Origin: Burkholderiales bacterium
GTDB lineage: Bacteria > Pseudomonadota > Gammaproteobacteria > Burkholderiales > Burkholderiaceae_C
DNA length: 33,571 bases
Direction: 5' to 3'
NCBI GenBank assembly: GCA_028868875.1
Contig: JAGWTS010000014.1
Location: forward strand, 1-33,571
Shown here: piece by piece, positions 9,142-16,884 of the stretch
How the letters are laid out: the number at the start of each line of letters is the position of its first letter
How positions within the stretch are numbered: the stretch's first letter is position 1
Translations under genes and position numbers: made by a program
The notes under the pieces: generated by a model
Database searches by the model: none
Seen by the model: only the letters and a program-made list of their open reading frames with translations
What the model was told of the DNA's origin: nothing

Positions 9142-9873
9142 TCAGCAGCCCAGCGAGGCGGCCTGCAGCGGCCGATGCGTCGTCGCATCGGTGACGACGA
9201 AGACGACGCGGCGCGGGTGCTGCGCCACGCCTTGCGACACGTCCAGGCTCAGGTTCGCGCCGGCCTGGGCGTCCCACGGCGACACCGGGCGATAAAGGCG
9301 GACGACCGCGTCATGGTGCAGCGTGGCCCCGGCGTTCTCGCCCGCGCCGACCTGGGTCTGGTAGCCGTCTTCGACGACGGCCCAATAGCCGTCGAGGCGC
9401 AAGGGCGCCGCGGCCGAGGCGTCGATGCGGGCGCTGACACGCTCGCCCTTGCGCTCCAGAGTCAGCGTCACCGGGCTGATGGCCACGCCGGGCAAGGGCG
9501 ATCGAGACCAGTCGGGCCAGTCGCGGCCGTTGACGACGACCTGGGGCGTGTAGACCGAGTTCGAGCCGGCTGCGCGGGCGATCTGGTATTGGCGCGCCGT
9601 GGCGTCGGCGCTCGCGAAGCGGTCGATCCAGCCCAGGCGGTCCCAGTAGTCGACGTGCAAGGCCAGCGCGATCAGGCCCGGGCGGTTCTTCAAGCCCGAG
9701 AGCCAGCGCTCGGCGGGCGGGCAGGAACTGCAGCCCTCGGAGGTGTAGAGCTCGACGACGACGGGTGCCGCGGCAGCCGAGCTGGCGCGGCAGACCGGCT
9801 CCGCCGCGCTGCCGAACGCGACGGCGAGGGCGCTGCAGGCAAGGGCGGTGGTGGTGATGCGCTTGCGGTTCAT
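9142..9873 (-). CDS. DUF1223 secreted thioredoxin-like protein
   Basis: This 243-residue protein has a basic start followed by a hydrophobic run ending near AFGSAAEP, consistent with a Sec signal peptide, so it is probably periplasmic. The mature N-terminus carries VVVELYTSEGCSSCPPAERW with a C48-S-S-C51 pair, the signature of DUF1223, a thioredoxin-fold family of unknown function. TPQVVVNGRDW resembles the cis-proline loop region of that fold. The start is the ATG at 9873, chosen because the signal peptide follows it; the frame continues upstream without support. It is divergent from tex with about 110 bases between. Confidence 0.88.
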   Translation of the reverse strand: MNRKRITTTALACSALAVAFGSAAEPVCRASSAAAAPVVVELYTSEGCSSCPPAERWLSGLKNRPGLIALALHVDYWDRLGWIDRFASADATARQYQIARAAGSNSVYTPQVVVNGRDWPDWSRSPLPGVAISPVTLTLERKGERVSARIDASAAAPLRLDGYWAVVEDGYQTQVGAGENAGATLHHDAVVRLYRPVSPWDAQAGANLSLDVSQGVAQHPRRVVFVVTDATTHRPLQAASLGC

Positions 9874-9937
9874 GGGCGGGACTCTGGAGCTCGGATCCCT
9901 GCGGGTCGGATGGCCGCGGCCGCTTCTTACGGCGCCC

Positions 9938-9958
9938 GCGGCGGCTAAACTCCGCCGC
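9938..9958. other. GC hairpin between DUF1223 gene and tex
   Basis: A perfect 7-bp inverted repeat, GCGGCGG (9938-9944) and CCGCCGC (9952-9958), flanks the loop CTAAACT in the 109-base divergent spacer. The loop holds TAAACT, which could be a -10 element for tex. No clear -35 is seen, so the promoter reading is weak. Confidence 0.35.
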
Positions 9959-9982
9959 CTCGCCAGTTGCCATCCTCGTTTC

Positions 9983-12292
9983 TTGGACAAGATCGTTCTG
10001 CAAATCGCCGCCGAGCTCAAGGCCCGGCCGCAACAGGTGAAAGCGGCCGTCGACCTGCTCGACGGCGGCGCCACCGTCCCCTTCATCGCGCGCTACCGCA
10101 AGGAGGCCACCGACGGCCTCGACGACATCCAGCTGCGCGAGCTCGACACCCGCCTGGTCTACCTGCGCGAGCTCGAGGCGCGCCGCGCCGCCGTGCTCGA
10201 AAGCATCGAATCGCAGGGCAAGCTGAGCCCCGAACTGCGCGCCGCCGTCGAGGCCGCGCCGACCAAGCAGGAGCTCGAAGACCTCTACCTGCCGTTCAAG
10301 CCCCGTCGCCGCACCAAGGGAATGATCGCGCGCGAAGCGGGGCTGGAGCCGCTGGCGGACAAGCTGTTCGCCGATCCGACGCTGGATCCGCTGGCCGAGG
10401 CGCCGGCCTACATCAACGCCGAAGGCGGTTTCTCCGACGCCCACGCAGTGCTCGACGGCGTGCGCGACCTGCTCTCCGAGCGCTGGGCCGAGGACGCTGC
10501 GCTGGTCGGCGTCTTGCGCGAATGGCTGTGGTCCGAAGGCCTGCTGCGCAGCAAGCTTGCCGAAGGCAAGGACGGCAACCAGCCCGATGCCGCCAAGTTT
10601 CGCGACTACTTTGACTACGCGGAAGCCATCCGCACCGTGCCGAGCCACCGCGCGCTCGCGGTCTTCCGCGGCCGGACGCAGGAATGGCTGGACGCCAAAC
10701 TCGCGCTCGACGAGGAAGTGCTTCCCGGCCGCCCGAGCCAGGCCGAAGGGCGCATCGCGCGCCAGCTCGGCTGGAGCCATGCCTCTCGCCCCGGCGACGA
10801 ACTGATCCGCAAGACCGTGGCCTGGACCTGGAAAGTGAAACTCTCGCTGAGCCTGGAGCGCGACCTCTTCACGCGCCTGCGCGAAGGCGCCGAGACGGTG
10901 GCGATCAAGGTCTTCGCCGACAACCTGCGCGACCTGCTGCTCGCGGCGCCGGCCGGCAAGCGCGTCGTGATGGGGCTGGACCCCGGCATCCGCACCGGTG
11001 TCAAGGTGGCGGTGGTCGACGACACCGGCAAGGTGCTGGCGACGCACACGGTCTACCCGCACGAGCCGCGCAACGACTGGGAAGGCTCGCTGCACCAGCT
11101 GGGCCGCCTCGTCGCGACGCATGGCGTGACCCTGATCGCGATCGGCAACGGCACTGCGAGCCGCGAGACCGACAAGCTCGCCGGCGAGCTGCTGCAGCGC
11201 GTGCGCAAGATCGCGCCCGAGATGCAGATCGACAAGGTGGTCGTCAGCGAAGCCGGCGCTTCGGTCTATTCGGCGAGCGAATATGCGAGCAAGGAGCTGC
11301 CCGACCTGGACGTGAGCCTGCGCGGCGCGGTGAGCATCGCGCGCCGGCTGCAGGATCCGCTCGCCGAGCTCGTGAAGATCGACCCCAAGAGCATCGGCGT
11401 CGGCCAGTACCAGCATGACCTGAACCCGAGCGGCCTCGCGCGATCGCTCGACGCGGTGGTCGAGGACTGCGTCAACGCCGTCGGCGTGGACCTGAACACC
11501 GCGTCGGCGCCTTTGCTGGCGCGCGTCTCGGGGCTCTCGCCCGCGGTCGCGAATTCGATCGTGCGCTGGCGCGACGCACATGGCGCCTTCCGCAACCGCC
11601 AGCAACTGCTCGAAGTCTCGGGGCTGGGCCCGCGCACCTTCGAGCAGGCGGCCGGGTTCCTGCGCATCCGCGGCGGCGACAACCCGCTCGACCTGACGGG
11701 CGTGCACCCGGAAACCTATCCCGTCGTCGAGCGTCTGCTCGGCGGGCGACCGGTGGCCGAGCTGATGGGCCGCAGCGACGTGCTGCGAACGCTGCGCCCC
11801 GAGGCTTACGCCGACGAGCGCTTCGGCGCCATCACGGTCAAGGACATCATCGCCGAGCTGGAGAAGCCGGGGCGCGACCCGCGCCCGCATTTCGAAGTCG
11901 CGCGCTTCAACGAAGGCGTCGACGACATCGCCGACCTGAAGCCCGGCATGCTGCTCGAAGGCACGGTGAGCAACGTGGCCGAGTTCGGCGCCTTCGTCGA
12001 CCTCGGCGTGCACCAGGACGGGCTCGTCCACGTCAGCCAGATGAGCCACAAGTTCATCAAGGACGCGCGCGAGGCGGTGCGCACCGGCCAGGTCGTCAAG
12101 GTGCGCGTGCTCGAAGTCGACCTCGCACGCAAGCGCATCTCGCTCACGATGAAGCTCGACGCCCCGACACCATCGGTGAAGACCGGTGACAACGCCTACC
12201 GCCCAGCCGGCCGCGGCGAGCGCGCGCGCGGCCAGGAAGCGAGCGGCCAGAGCGCGATGGCCGCGGCCTTCGCCAAGCTAGGCAAGCGTTGA
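9983..12292 (+). CDS. tex: Tex, S1-domain RNA-binding transcription accessory protein
   Basis: Tex is a conserved cytoplasmic nucleic-acid-binding protein, similar in architecture to eukaryotic Spt6. From this start it is 769 residues, close to the family norm. Domains in order are an N-terminal helical Tex region (KIVLQIAAELKARPQQV), a YqgF/RNase H-like domain (VVMGLDPGIRTGVKVAVVD, about residue 330), a helix-hairpin-helix pair (VSGLSPAVANSIVRW, VSGLGPRTFEQAAGF), and a C-terminal S1 domain (GTVSNVAEFGAFVDLGVHQD). I use the TTG at 9983 because homologues begin near (M)xKI; no ATG lies in frame nearby. A basic, low-complexity tail follows S1. Its stop overlaps the TTG start of the next gene. 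Confidence 0.93.
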   Translation: MDKIVLQIAAELKARPQQVKAAVDLLDGGATVPFIARYRKEATDGLDDIQLRELDTRLVYLRELEARRAAVLESIESQGKLSPELRAAVEAAPTKQELEDLYLPFKPRRRTKGMIAREAGLEPLADKLFADPTLDPLAEAPAYINAEGGFSDAHAVLDGVRDLLSERWAEDAALVGVLREWLWSEGLLRSKLAEGKDGNQPDAAKFRDYFDYAEAIRTVPSHRALAVFRGRTQEWLDAKLALDEEVLPGRPSQAEGRIARQLGWSHASRPGDELIRKTVAWTWKVKLSLSLERDLFTRLREGAETVAIKVFADNLRDLLLAAPAGKRVVMGLDPGIRTGVKVAVVDDTGKVLATHTVYPHEPRNDWEGSLHQLGRLVATHGVTLIAIGNGTASRETDKLAGELLQRVRKIAPEMQIDKVVVSEAGASVYSASEYASKELPDLDVSLRGAVSIARRLQDPLAELVKIDPKSIGVGQYQHDLNPSGLARSLDAVVEDCVNAVGVDLNTASAPLLARVSGLSPAVANSIVRWRDAHGAFRNRQQLLEVSGLGPRTFEQAAGFLRIRGGDNPLDLTGVHPETYPVVERLLGGRPVAELMGRSDVLRTLRPEAYADERFGAITVKDIIAELEKPGRDPRPHFEVARFNEGVDDIADLKPGMLLEGTVSNVAEFGAFVDLGVHQDGLVHVSQMSHKFIKDAREAVRTGQVVKVRVLEVDLARKRISLTMKLDAPTPSVKTGDNAYRPAGRGERARGQEASGQSAMAAAFAKLGKR

Positions 12293-13365
12293 CGCGGGCT
12301 TTGCGGCTGTACGCCGGGCCGCGCGCCCGGGCTCAGTTGCGCGAGCGCGGGCTGAAGCCGGCCGACGTTCGCGTCATCCCGGCCGCGGCCGGCGGCCCGA
12401 AAGGGCTGGTGCTGAACCCGCTCGACCGCTTTCTCTTCGGCCATTGGCTCGCCGGCAGCACGCAGACGCTGCATCTGCCCGGCGCTTCGAGCGGCGCCTG
12501 GCGCCTGGCCTGCGCCTGCCGCGCCGACGCCGACCGGGCGCTGGCCGAATTCGCCGCCGACTACATCGCCCAGACCTATCCGCACGAACCCGGCAAGGCA
12601 CCCGCCGCGGCCGAGGTGAGCCGGATCTTCGGCGAGCGGTTGCAGGACCGGGTCGGCGACCATGGAGCCGAGATCCTCGCCCATCCGCAGCGCCGCCTCC
12701 ATGTCTTCGCCAGCCACGGCCGCGGCCTGCTCGCGCGCCCGGGGCCTTGGCGCACGCCGCTGGGCTATGCCGGCGCCATCGCCGCCAACCTGGTGAGCCG
12801 GCGCGCGCTCGGTGCCTGGCTCGAACGCGTCGTTCTCGGCGACCCGCGCGATGAACTGCCATTCCCGCTCGGCGACTTCCGCCACCGGCGCGCCGCGCTG
12901 ACTCCGGCCAACCTGCAAAGCGCCGTGCTCGCGAGCTGCACGATTCCCTTCTGGCTCGAAGCCGTGACCGACATCCCCGGCGCCCCGCCCGGCGCTTACT
13001 GGGACGGCGGCATCACCGACTACCACCTCCACCTCCACTACGCGGCGATGGGCGAGGGCCTCGTGCTCTACCCGCATTTCGAGCCGCAACTGGTGCCGAG
13101 CTGGTTCGACAAGCACCTGAAAAACCGCCATCGGGCGACCCCGTTCCTCGACAACCTGGTGCTGCTCGCCCCGAGCCCCGAATGGATCGCGACCTTGCCC
13201 GGCGGCCGCCTTCCGACCCGCCACGACTTCAAGACCTGGGTCGACGACGACGCCGCACGCCAGCGCGCCTGGCGCCTTGCGGTCGCCGAAAGCGCGCGTC
13301 TGGCCGATGATTTCGAGCATATCGTCTCGGCGCGCTCGATCAACGACGCGCTGCCCCTGATCTAG
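12289..13365 (+). CDS. Patatin-like phospholipase
   Basis: This 358-residue protein has the patatin catalytic dyad layout: GASSG with predicted nucleophile S67 and WDGG with D239. The oxyanion segment appears as AAAGGPKG (residues 32-39), a variant of the usual glycine-rich GGGxRG. Patatins hydrolyse acyl esters of phospholipids or neutral lipids. No signal peptide or membrane segment is visible, so a cytoplasmic or membrane-peripheral place is likely. The TTG start overlaps the tex stop (TTGA), which implies coupled translation with tex. The physiological substrate is unknown. Confidence 0.85.
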   Translation: MTRALRLYAGPRARAQLRERGLKPADVRVIPAAAGGPKGLVLNPLDRFLFGHWLAGSTQTLHLPGASSGAWRLACACRADADRALAEFAADYIAQTYPHEPGKAPAAAEVSRIFGERLQDRVGDHGAEILAHPQRRLHVFASHGRGLLARPGPWRTPLGYAGAIAANLVSRRALGAWLERVVLGDPRDELPFPLGDFRHRRAALTPANLQSAVLASCTIPFWLEAVTDIPGAPPGAYWDGGITDYHLHLHYAAMGEGLVLYPHFEPQLVPSWFDKHLKNRHRATPFLDNLVLLAPSPEWIATLPGGRLPTRHDFKTWVDDDAARQRAWRLAVAESARLADDFEHIVSARSINDALPLI

Positions 13366-13368
13366 AAT
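13363..13368 (+). promoter_or_regulatory. Candidate -10 box for the thrS leader transcript
   Basis: TAGAAT matches the sigma-70 -10 consensus at five of six positions and overlaps the patatin stop codon. A -35 at 17-18 bases upstream is weak (TCAACG). Start of transcription would fall near 13375, giving a leader of about 165 bases before thrS that contains the leader peptide and terminator. Confidence 0.45.
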
Positions 13369-13418
13369 CAGGCCGCTTCGATCCACCTTCAGCAAGAGCA
13401 AGAAAGGCAGCACGGGTT

Positions 13419-13466
13419 ATGACACCGCGGACTAGTCGCTTCACCAGCCCCTTAACCGCCGCGTAG
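13419..13466 (+). CDS. Threonine-rich leader peptide upstream of thrS
   Basis: The 15-codon ORF reads MTPRTSRFTSPLTAA, with threonine at positions 2, 5, 9 and 13 (four of fifteen). A purine-rich AGAAAGG lies about 11 bases before the ATG. It is followed 26 bases later by an intrinsic terminator and then thrS, which makes and needs charged tRNA-Thr. This layout fits ribosome-mediated attenuation, where scarcity of Thr-tRNA stalls the ribosome in the leader. It includes a TTA leucine and ACA/ACT threonine codons, unusual for this GC-rich DNA. No protein function is expected. The call rests on position, composition and RNA pairings, not on homology. Confidence 0.68.
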   Translation: MTPRTSRFTSPLTAA

Positions 13467-13492
13467 CCGTTCGCCCCTGCTCCTGAACGACC

Positions 13493-13518
13493 AAGCGCGG
13501 CATCCCCCGCGCTTTTTT
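13493..13518 (+). terminator. Intrinsic terminator / attenuator before thrS
   Basis: AAGCGCGG (13493-13500) and CCGCGCTT (13507-13514) form a perfect 8-bp stem with a 6-base loop, running into six T (13513-13518). It lies only 20 bases before the thrS ATG and downstream of the leader peptide, so thrS expression must read through it. The 5' arm can instead pair with GCCGCG at 13458-13463 in the last codons of the leader peptide, a possible antiterminator. Confidence 0.85.
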
Positions 13519-13538
13519 CTTGCCCGAGGTTTTCCAAA

Positions 13539-15446
13539 ATGATCCAGATCACGCTGCCGGACGGCTCCCGGCGCGAATTTCCCGGCCCCGTCACGGTGGC
13601 CGAAGTGGCGGCTTCGATCGGCGCCGGACTTGCCAAGGCCGCGATCGCCGGCAAGGTCGATGGCCGTCTCGTCGACACGAGCGAACGCATCGAAGCCGAC
13701 GCGGCTTTGGCCATCGTCACCGACCGCGACCCCGAAGGCCTGGAGCTGATCCGCCATTCGACGGCCCACCTGCTCGCCTATGCGGTCAAGCAGCTCTTCC
13801 CCGAAGCCCAGGTGACCATCGGCCCGACGGTCGAGAACGGCTTCTATTACGACTTCGCCTACAAGCGCCCGTTCACGCCCGAGGACCTGGCGGCGATCGA
13901 GCAGCGCATGGCCGAGCTGGCGAAGAAGGACGAGCCGGTCGTGCGCCGCGTCCTGCCGCGCGACGAGGCGGTGGCCTACTTCAAGGGCCTGGGCGAGCAT
14001 TACAAGGCCGAGATCATCGAGAGCATCCCGGCCGACCAGGCCGTGTCGCTGTACCGCGAAGGCGGCTTCGAAGACCTCTGCCGCGGCCCCCACGTGCCGA
14101 GCACGGGGCGCCTGAAGCATTTCAAGCTCATGAAGGTCGCCGGCGCCTACTGGCGCGGCGACCAGAACAACGAGCAGTTGCAGCGCATCTACGGCACGGC
14201 CTGGGCGACGAAGGACGAACTGCAGGGCTATCTGCGCATGCTCGAGGAAGCCGAGCGGCGCGATCACCGGCGGCTGGGGCGCGAGCTCGACCTGTTCCAC
14301 CTCGACGAGCATTCCCCCGGCACGGTGTTCTGGCACCCCAAGGGCTGGACGCTGTGGCAGGAGGTCGAGCAGTACATGCGCCGCGTCTACCGCGAGAACG
14401 GCTACCAGGAGGTCAAGGGCCCGCAAATCCTCGACCAGGGGCTGTGGGAGAAAACGGGCCACTGGGGCAAGTACCGCGAGAACATGTTCACGACCGAGTC
14501 GGAGAAGCGCGAGTACGCGTTGAAGCCGATGAACTGCCCCGGTCACATCCTGATCTTCAAGCAAGGCATCAAGAGCTACCGCGACCTGCCGCTGCGCTAC
14601 GGCGAGTTCGGCCAGTGCCACCGCAACGAGCCCACGGGCGGGCTGCACGGCATCATGCGCGTGCGCGCCTTCACGCAGGACGACGGCCACATCTTCTGCA
14701 CCGAAGACCAGATCCTGGACGAATGCGTGGCCTACACGGCCTTGCTGCAAAAGGTCTACAAGGACTTCGGCTTCAGCGACATCATCTACAAGGTGGCGAC
14801 GCGGCCGGACGCCCGCATCGGCAGCGACGAAGTCTGGGACAAGGCCGAGCATGCGTTGATGGAAAGCCTGCGCCGCTCCGGATGCGACTTCATCGTCTCG
14901 CCCGGCGACGGCGCCTTCTATGGCCCGAAGATCGAGTACACGCTGAAAGACGCGATCGGCCGCCAGTGGCAGTGCGGCACGATGCAGGTCGACTTCTCGA
15001 TGGCCGAGCGCCTCGATGCGGTCTACGTGGCCGAAAGCGGCGAGCGCCTGCACCCGGTGATGCTGCACCGGGCCATCGTCGGCAGCTTGGAGCGTTTCAT
15101 CGGCATCCTGATCGAGCAGCATGCCGGTGCCTTGCCGGCCTGGCTCGCGCCGGTGCAGGTGGTGCTGAGCCCGATCACCGACGGGCAGCAGGAATACGTC
15201 GCCGAAGTGGCGAAAACGTTGCAAAAACAAGGAGTTAGGGTCTCGCTTGATTTGCGCAACGAAAAAATAGGATATAAAATCCGCGAGCATTCGATGCAAA
15301 AGGTTCCGTACATCCTCGTCGCAGGCGACAAGGAAAAGGCAAACGGGGCCGTTTCGGTGCGCGCCCGGGGCAACGTCGACCTCGGGGTGATGGCACTGGC
15401 CGACTTCCAAACCAAGCTCGCCAGCGACATCGCCCTGAAGGTCTAG
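13539..15446 (+). CDS. thrS: Threonyl-tRNA synthetase
   Basis: ThrRS charges tRNA-Thr. The 635-residue protein shows the full layout: an N-terminal TGS domain ([20 protein letters not shown]), the editing domain with [16 protein letters not shown], a class II catalytic core, and a C-terminal anticodon-binding domain ([15 protein letters not shown] onward). The zinc ligands expected from E. coli ThrRS are present as C333 (MNCPGH), H384 (DDGHIF) and H510 (MLHRAI). The ATG follows GAGG at 9 bases. It heads the thrS-infC-rpmI-rplT-pheST cluster and is preceded by a Thr-rich leader and terminator. Its codon use turns sharply AT-rich around 15221-15280. Confidence 0.97.
   Translation: MIQITLPDGSRREFPGPVTVAEVAASIGAGLAKAAIAGKVDGRLVDTSERIEADAALAIVTDRDPEGLELIRHSTAHLLAYAVKQLFPEAQVTIGPTVENGFYYDFAYKRPFTPEDLAAIEQRMAELAKKDEPVVRRVLPRDEAVAYFKGLGEHYKAEIIESIPADQAVSLYREGGFEDLCRGPHVPSTGRLKHFKLMKVAGAYWRGDQNNEQLQRIYGTAWATKDELQGYLRMLEEAERRDHRRLGRELDLFHLDEHSPGTVFWHPKGWTLWQEVEQYMRRVYRENGYQEVKGPQILDQGLWEKTGHWGKYRENMFTTESEKREYALKPMNCPGHILIFKQGIKSYRDLPLRYGEFGQCHRNEPTGGLHGIMRVRAFTQDDGHIFCTEDQILDECVAYTALLQKVYKDFGFSDIIYKVATRPDARIGSDEVWDKAEHALMESLRRSGCDFIVSPGDGAFYGPKIEYTLKDAIGRQWQCGTMQVDFSMAERLDAVYVAESGERLHPVMLHRAIVGSLERFIGILIEQHAGALPAWLAPVQVVLSPITDGQQEYVAEVAKTLQKQGVRVSLDLRNEKIGYKIREHSMQKVPYILVAGDKEKANGAVSVRARGNVDLGVMALADFQTKLASDIALKV
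15252..15280 (+). promoter_or_regulatory. Candidate internal promoter within thrS
   Basis: An AT-rich island inside thrS holds TTGCGC (15252-15257) and TAAAAT (15275-15280) at 17-base spacing, the second matching the -10 consensus at five of six positions. Other spacings (TTGATT with TAGGAT) are also possible. It would start transcription about 235 bases upstream of infC. E. coli is known to have infC promoters inside thrS, which supports the reading. Confidence 0.5.
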
Positions 15447-15521
15447 CCGTCGCCCCCCGGCGCGCTTCGTTCATTGTTGGGTGGCCCAGCTTGCCTATGG
15501 GTCGCGCGAAGGAGTCGACAC

Positions 15522-16070
15522 ATCGCTACTTTCATGGACCGCCGCACGCCGAACGCGGAGCGCAAGCACCGCTTGAATCGGGAGATCCTGGCGCCGAGCG
15601 TGCGCTTGAACGGGGTGGAGAACGAACCCCTGGGAATCGTCCCCACGATCGAGGCGTTGCGAATGGCGGGCGAGCTGGACGTGGACCTCGTCGAGATCGC
15701 CGCCGCGGCGGATCCGCCGGTGTGCCGCTTGATGGACTACGGCAAGTTCAAGTACCAGGAACAGAAGAAGGCCGCCGAAGCCAAGTCCAAGCAGAAGGTC
15801 ATCGAGGTCAAGGAAGTCAAGTTCCGGCCCGGTACCGACGAAGGCGACTACGCGATCAAGATGCGCAATCTGCGCCGCTTCATCAGTGAAGACGGCGACA
15901 AAGGCAAGGTCACGCTGCGGTTCCGGGGTCGCGAGATCACGCACCAGGACATCGGCATGCGCCTGCTGGAGCGGATTCGCGACGAACTGGCCGATGTCTC
16001 GGTGGTCGAGCACATGCCCAAGCTCGAAGGACGCCAGATGATCATGGTGCTGGCGCCCAAGAGAAAGTAG
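15522..16070 (+). CDS. infC: Translation initiation factor IF-3, with AUC start codon
   Basis: IF-3 binds the 30S subunit, checks the start codon and blocks premature 50S joining. The N-domain ([36 protein letters not shown]) and C-domain ([30 protein letters not shown]) are intact. An AAGGAG at 15509-15514 is placed 7 bases before ATC at 15522, giving 182 residues starting (M)ATFMDRR. The first ATG, at 15534, is 19 bases from that site and would clip the conserved start. IF-3 genes commonly use a rare start codon (AUU in E. coli), which lets IF-3 repress its own translation. A possible promoter TTGTTG-N16-TATGGG lies at 15474-15501. Confidence 0.93.
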   Translation: MATFMDRRTPNAERKHRLNREILAPSVRLNGVENEPLGIVPTIEALRMAGELDVDLVEIAAAADPPVCRLMDYGKFKYQEQKKAAEAKSKQKVIEVKEVKFRPGTDEGDYAIKMRNLRRFISEDGDKGKVTLRFRGREITHQDIGMRLLERIRDELADVSVVEHMPKLEGRQMIMVLAPKRK

Positions 16071-16086
16071 AGAATACGAAGTTGCG

Positions 16087-16171
16087 CTCGTTCCGCGGTC
16101 TGGTCACCGCGGACGAGTCGAGAAGAAGCCGCTGCAAGGCCGGACAAGCACTCCGTCGGAGTCGCCTGCAG
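16087..16171 (+). promoter_or_regulatory. Two-hairpin leader before rpmI-rplT (candidate L20 autoregulatory site)
   Basis: The 125-base infC-rpmI spacer holds two strong hairpins. The first pairs CTCGT/ACGAG and CCGCGG/CCGCGG (16087-16117) with one bulged T and an 8-base loop. The second pairs CTGCA-A-GGC with GCC-TGCAG around an internal loop and an apical ACTCC/GGAGT stem (16132-16171). There is no T-run, so it is not a terminator. In E. coli, L20 represses its operon by binding a structured site upstream of rpmI; this location is equivalent, but binding here is inferred. Confidence 0.4.
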
Positions 16172-16195
16172 GGGTGTCAAGAGAAGGAGCATTCA

Positions 16196-16399
16196 ATGCC
16201 CAAGATGAAGACCAAGAAGAGCGCGGCCAAGCGGTTCCGCGTGCGTCCGGGTGGCACCGTCAAGCGCGGCCAAGCCTACAAGCGCCACATCCTGACCAAG
16301 AAAACGACCAAGAACAAGCGCCACCTGCGCGGCGCCGTCAACGTGCACGAGACCAACATGGGCCACATCGCTGCGATGATGCCCTTCGCCGGTCTTTAA
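16196..16399 (+). CDS. rpmI: 50S ribosomal protein L35
   Basis: This 67-residue, strongly basic protein begins [20 protein letters not shown] and contains the family segment [18 protein letters not shown]. It is a small structural protein of the large ribosomal subunit. GAGAAGGAG precedes the ATG at good spacing. It lies between infC and rplT, the conserved bacterial order, and 24 bases before rplT, so the two are surely co-transcribed. Confidence 0.97.
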   Translation: MPKMKTKKSAAKRFRVRPGGTVKRGQAYKRHILTKKTTKNKRHLRGAVNVHETNMGHIAAMMPFAGL

Positions 16400-16423
16400 C
16401 CACAACGCAGAAGGAGCACACAC

Positions 16424-16780
16424 ATGCCTCGCGTCAAACGTGGTGTCACGGCACACGCCCGCCACAAGAAGATCCTGGCCCTCGCAAAGGGCTTCCGCGG
16501 CCGCCGCAAGAACGTCTTCCGCATCGCCAAGCAGGCGGTGATGAAGGCGGGGCAATACGCCTACCGCGACCGCCGTACCCGCAAGCGCGTCTTCCGCCAG
16601 CTGTGGATCGCCCGCATCAACGCCGCCTCGCGCGAGTTGGGCGTGACCTACAGCAAGTTCATGGCCGGCCTGAAGAAGGCGAATATCGACATCGACCGCA
16701 AGGTGCTTGCCGACATGGCCGTCAACGATCCGGCCGCTTTCGGCAGCATCGTCGAGAAGGTGAAGGCCCAGTTGGCTTGA
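16424..16780 (+). CDS. rplT: 50S ribosomal protein L20
   Basis: This 118-residue protein begins [18 protein letters not shown] and has the long basic N-terminal helix ([20 protein letters not shown]) and globular C-terminal domain ([20 protein letters not shown]) of L20. L20 is needed early in assembly of the large subunit and, in several bacteria, represses its own operon. AGAAGGAG precedes the ATG. Its stop overlaps an ATG (TGATG) opening a 34-codon ORF that runs through the following terminator into pheS. Confidence 0.97.
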   Translation: MPRVKRGVTAHARHKKILALAKGFRGRRKNVFRIAKQAVMKAGQYAYRDRRTRKRVFRQLWIARINAASRELGVTYSKFMAGLKKANIDIDRKVLADMAVNDPAAFGSIVEKVKAQLA

Positions 16781-16884
16781 TGTCACTGCCTCCGCGGCCC
16801 ACGCGCCGCGCGGGCCCGTCCAGCGTACGAAGGCCGTCACCTCGGGGCGGCCTTCACTTTTTTGTGATCCATGAACGACCTTGA
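16780..16884 (+). other. 34-codon ORF linking rplT, the terminator and pheS
   Basis: The ATG at 16780 overlaps the rplT stop (TGATG). The frame runs 34 codons, through the terminator hairpin and its T-run (read as Phe-Phe, codons 27-28), and stops at 16884, 14 bases inside pheS. pheS itself has no clear ribosome binding site. Translation of this frame could open the hairpin and hand ribosomes to pheS. The peptide resembles nothing I know and may not be functional. Confidence 0.3.
16829..16863 (+). terminator. Intrinsic terminator between rplT and pheS
   Basis: GAAGGCCG (16829-16836) and CGGCCTTC (16848-16855) form a perfect 8-bp stem with an 11-base loop, followed by AC and six T (16858-16863). 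It ends just 7 bases before the pheS ATG, so no promoter fits between them. It either reduces pheST expression relative to the ribosomal genes or is a regulated attenuator. Confidence 0.8.

Noticed and set aside
16149-16162. GCACTCCGTCGGAG occurs here and again at 21599-21612
   Set aside because: A 14-base repeat is expected about once or more by chance in 33 kb, and the contexts (rpmI leader versus coding start of the small protein) are unrelated.
16780-16863. Classical phenylalanine attenuator for pheST as in E. coli pheM
   Set aside because: No Phe-rich leader peptide exists upstream of the terminator; the only Phe codons lie in the T-run itself.
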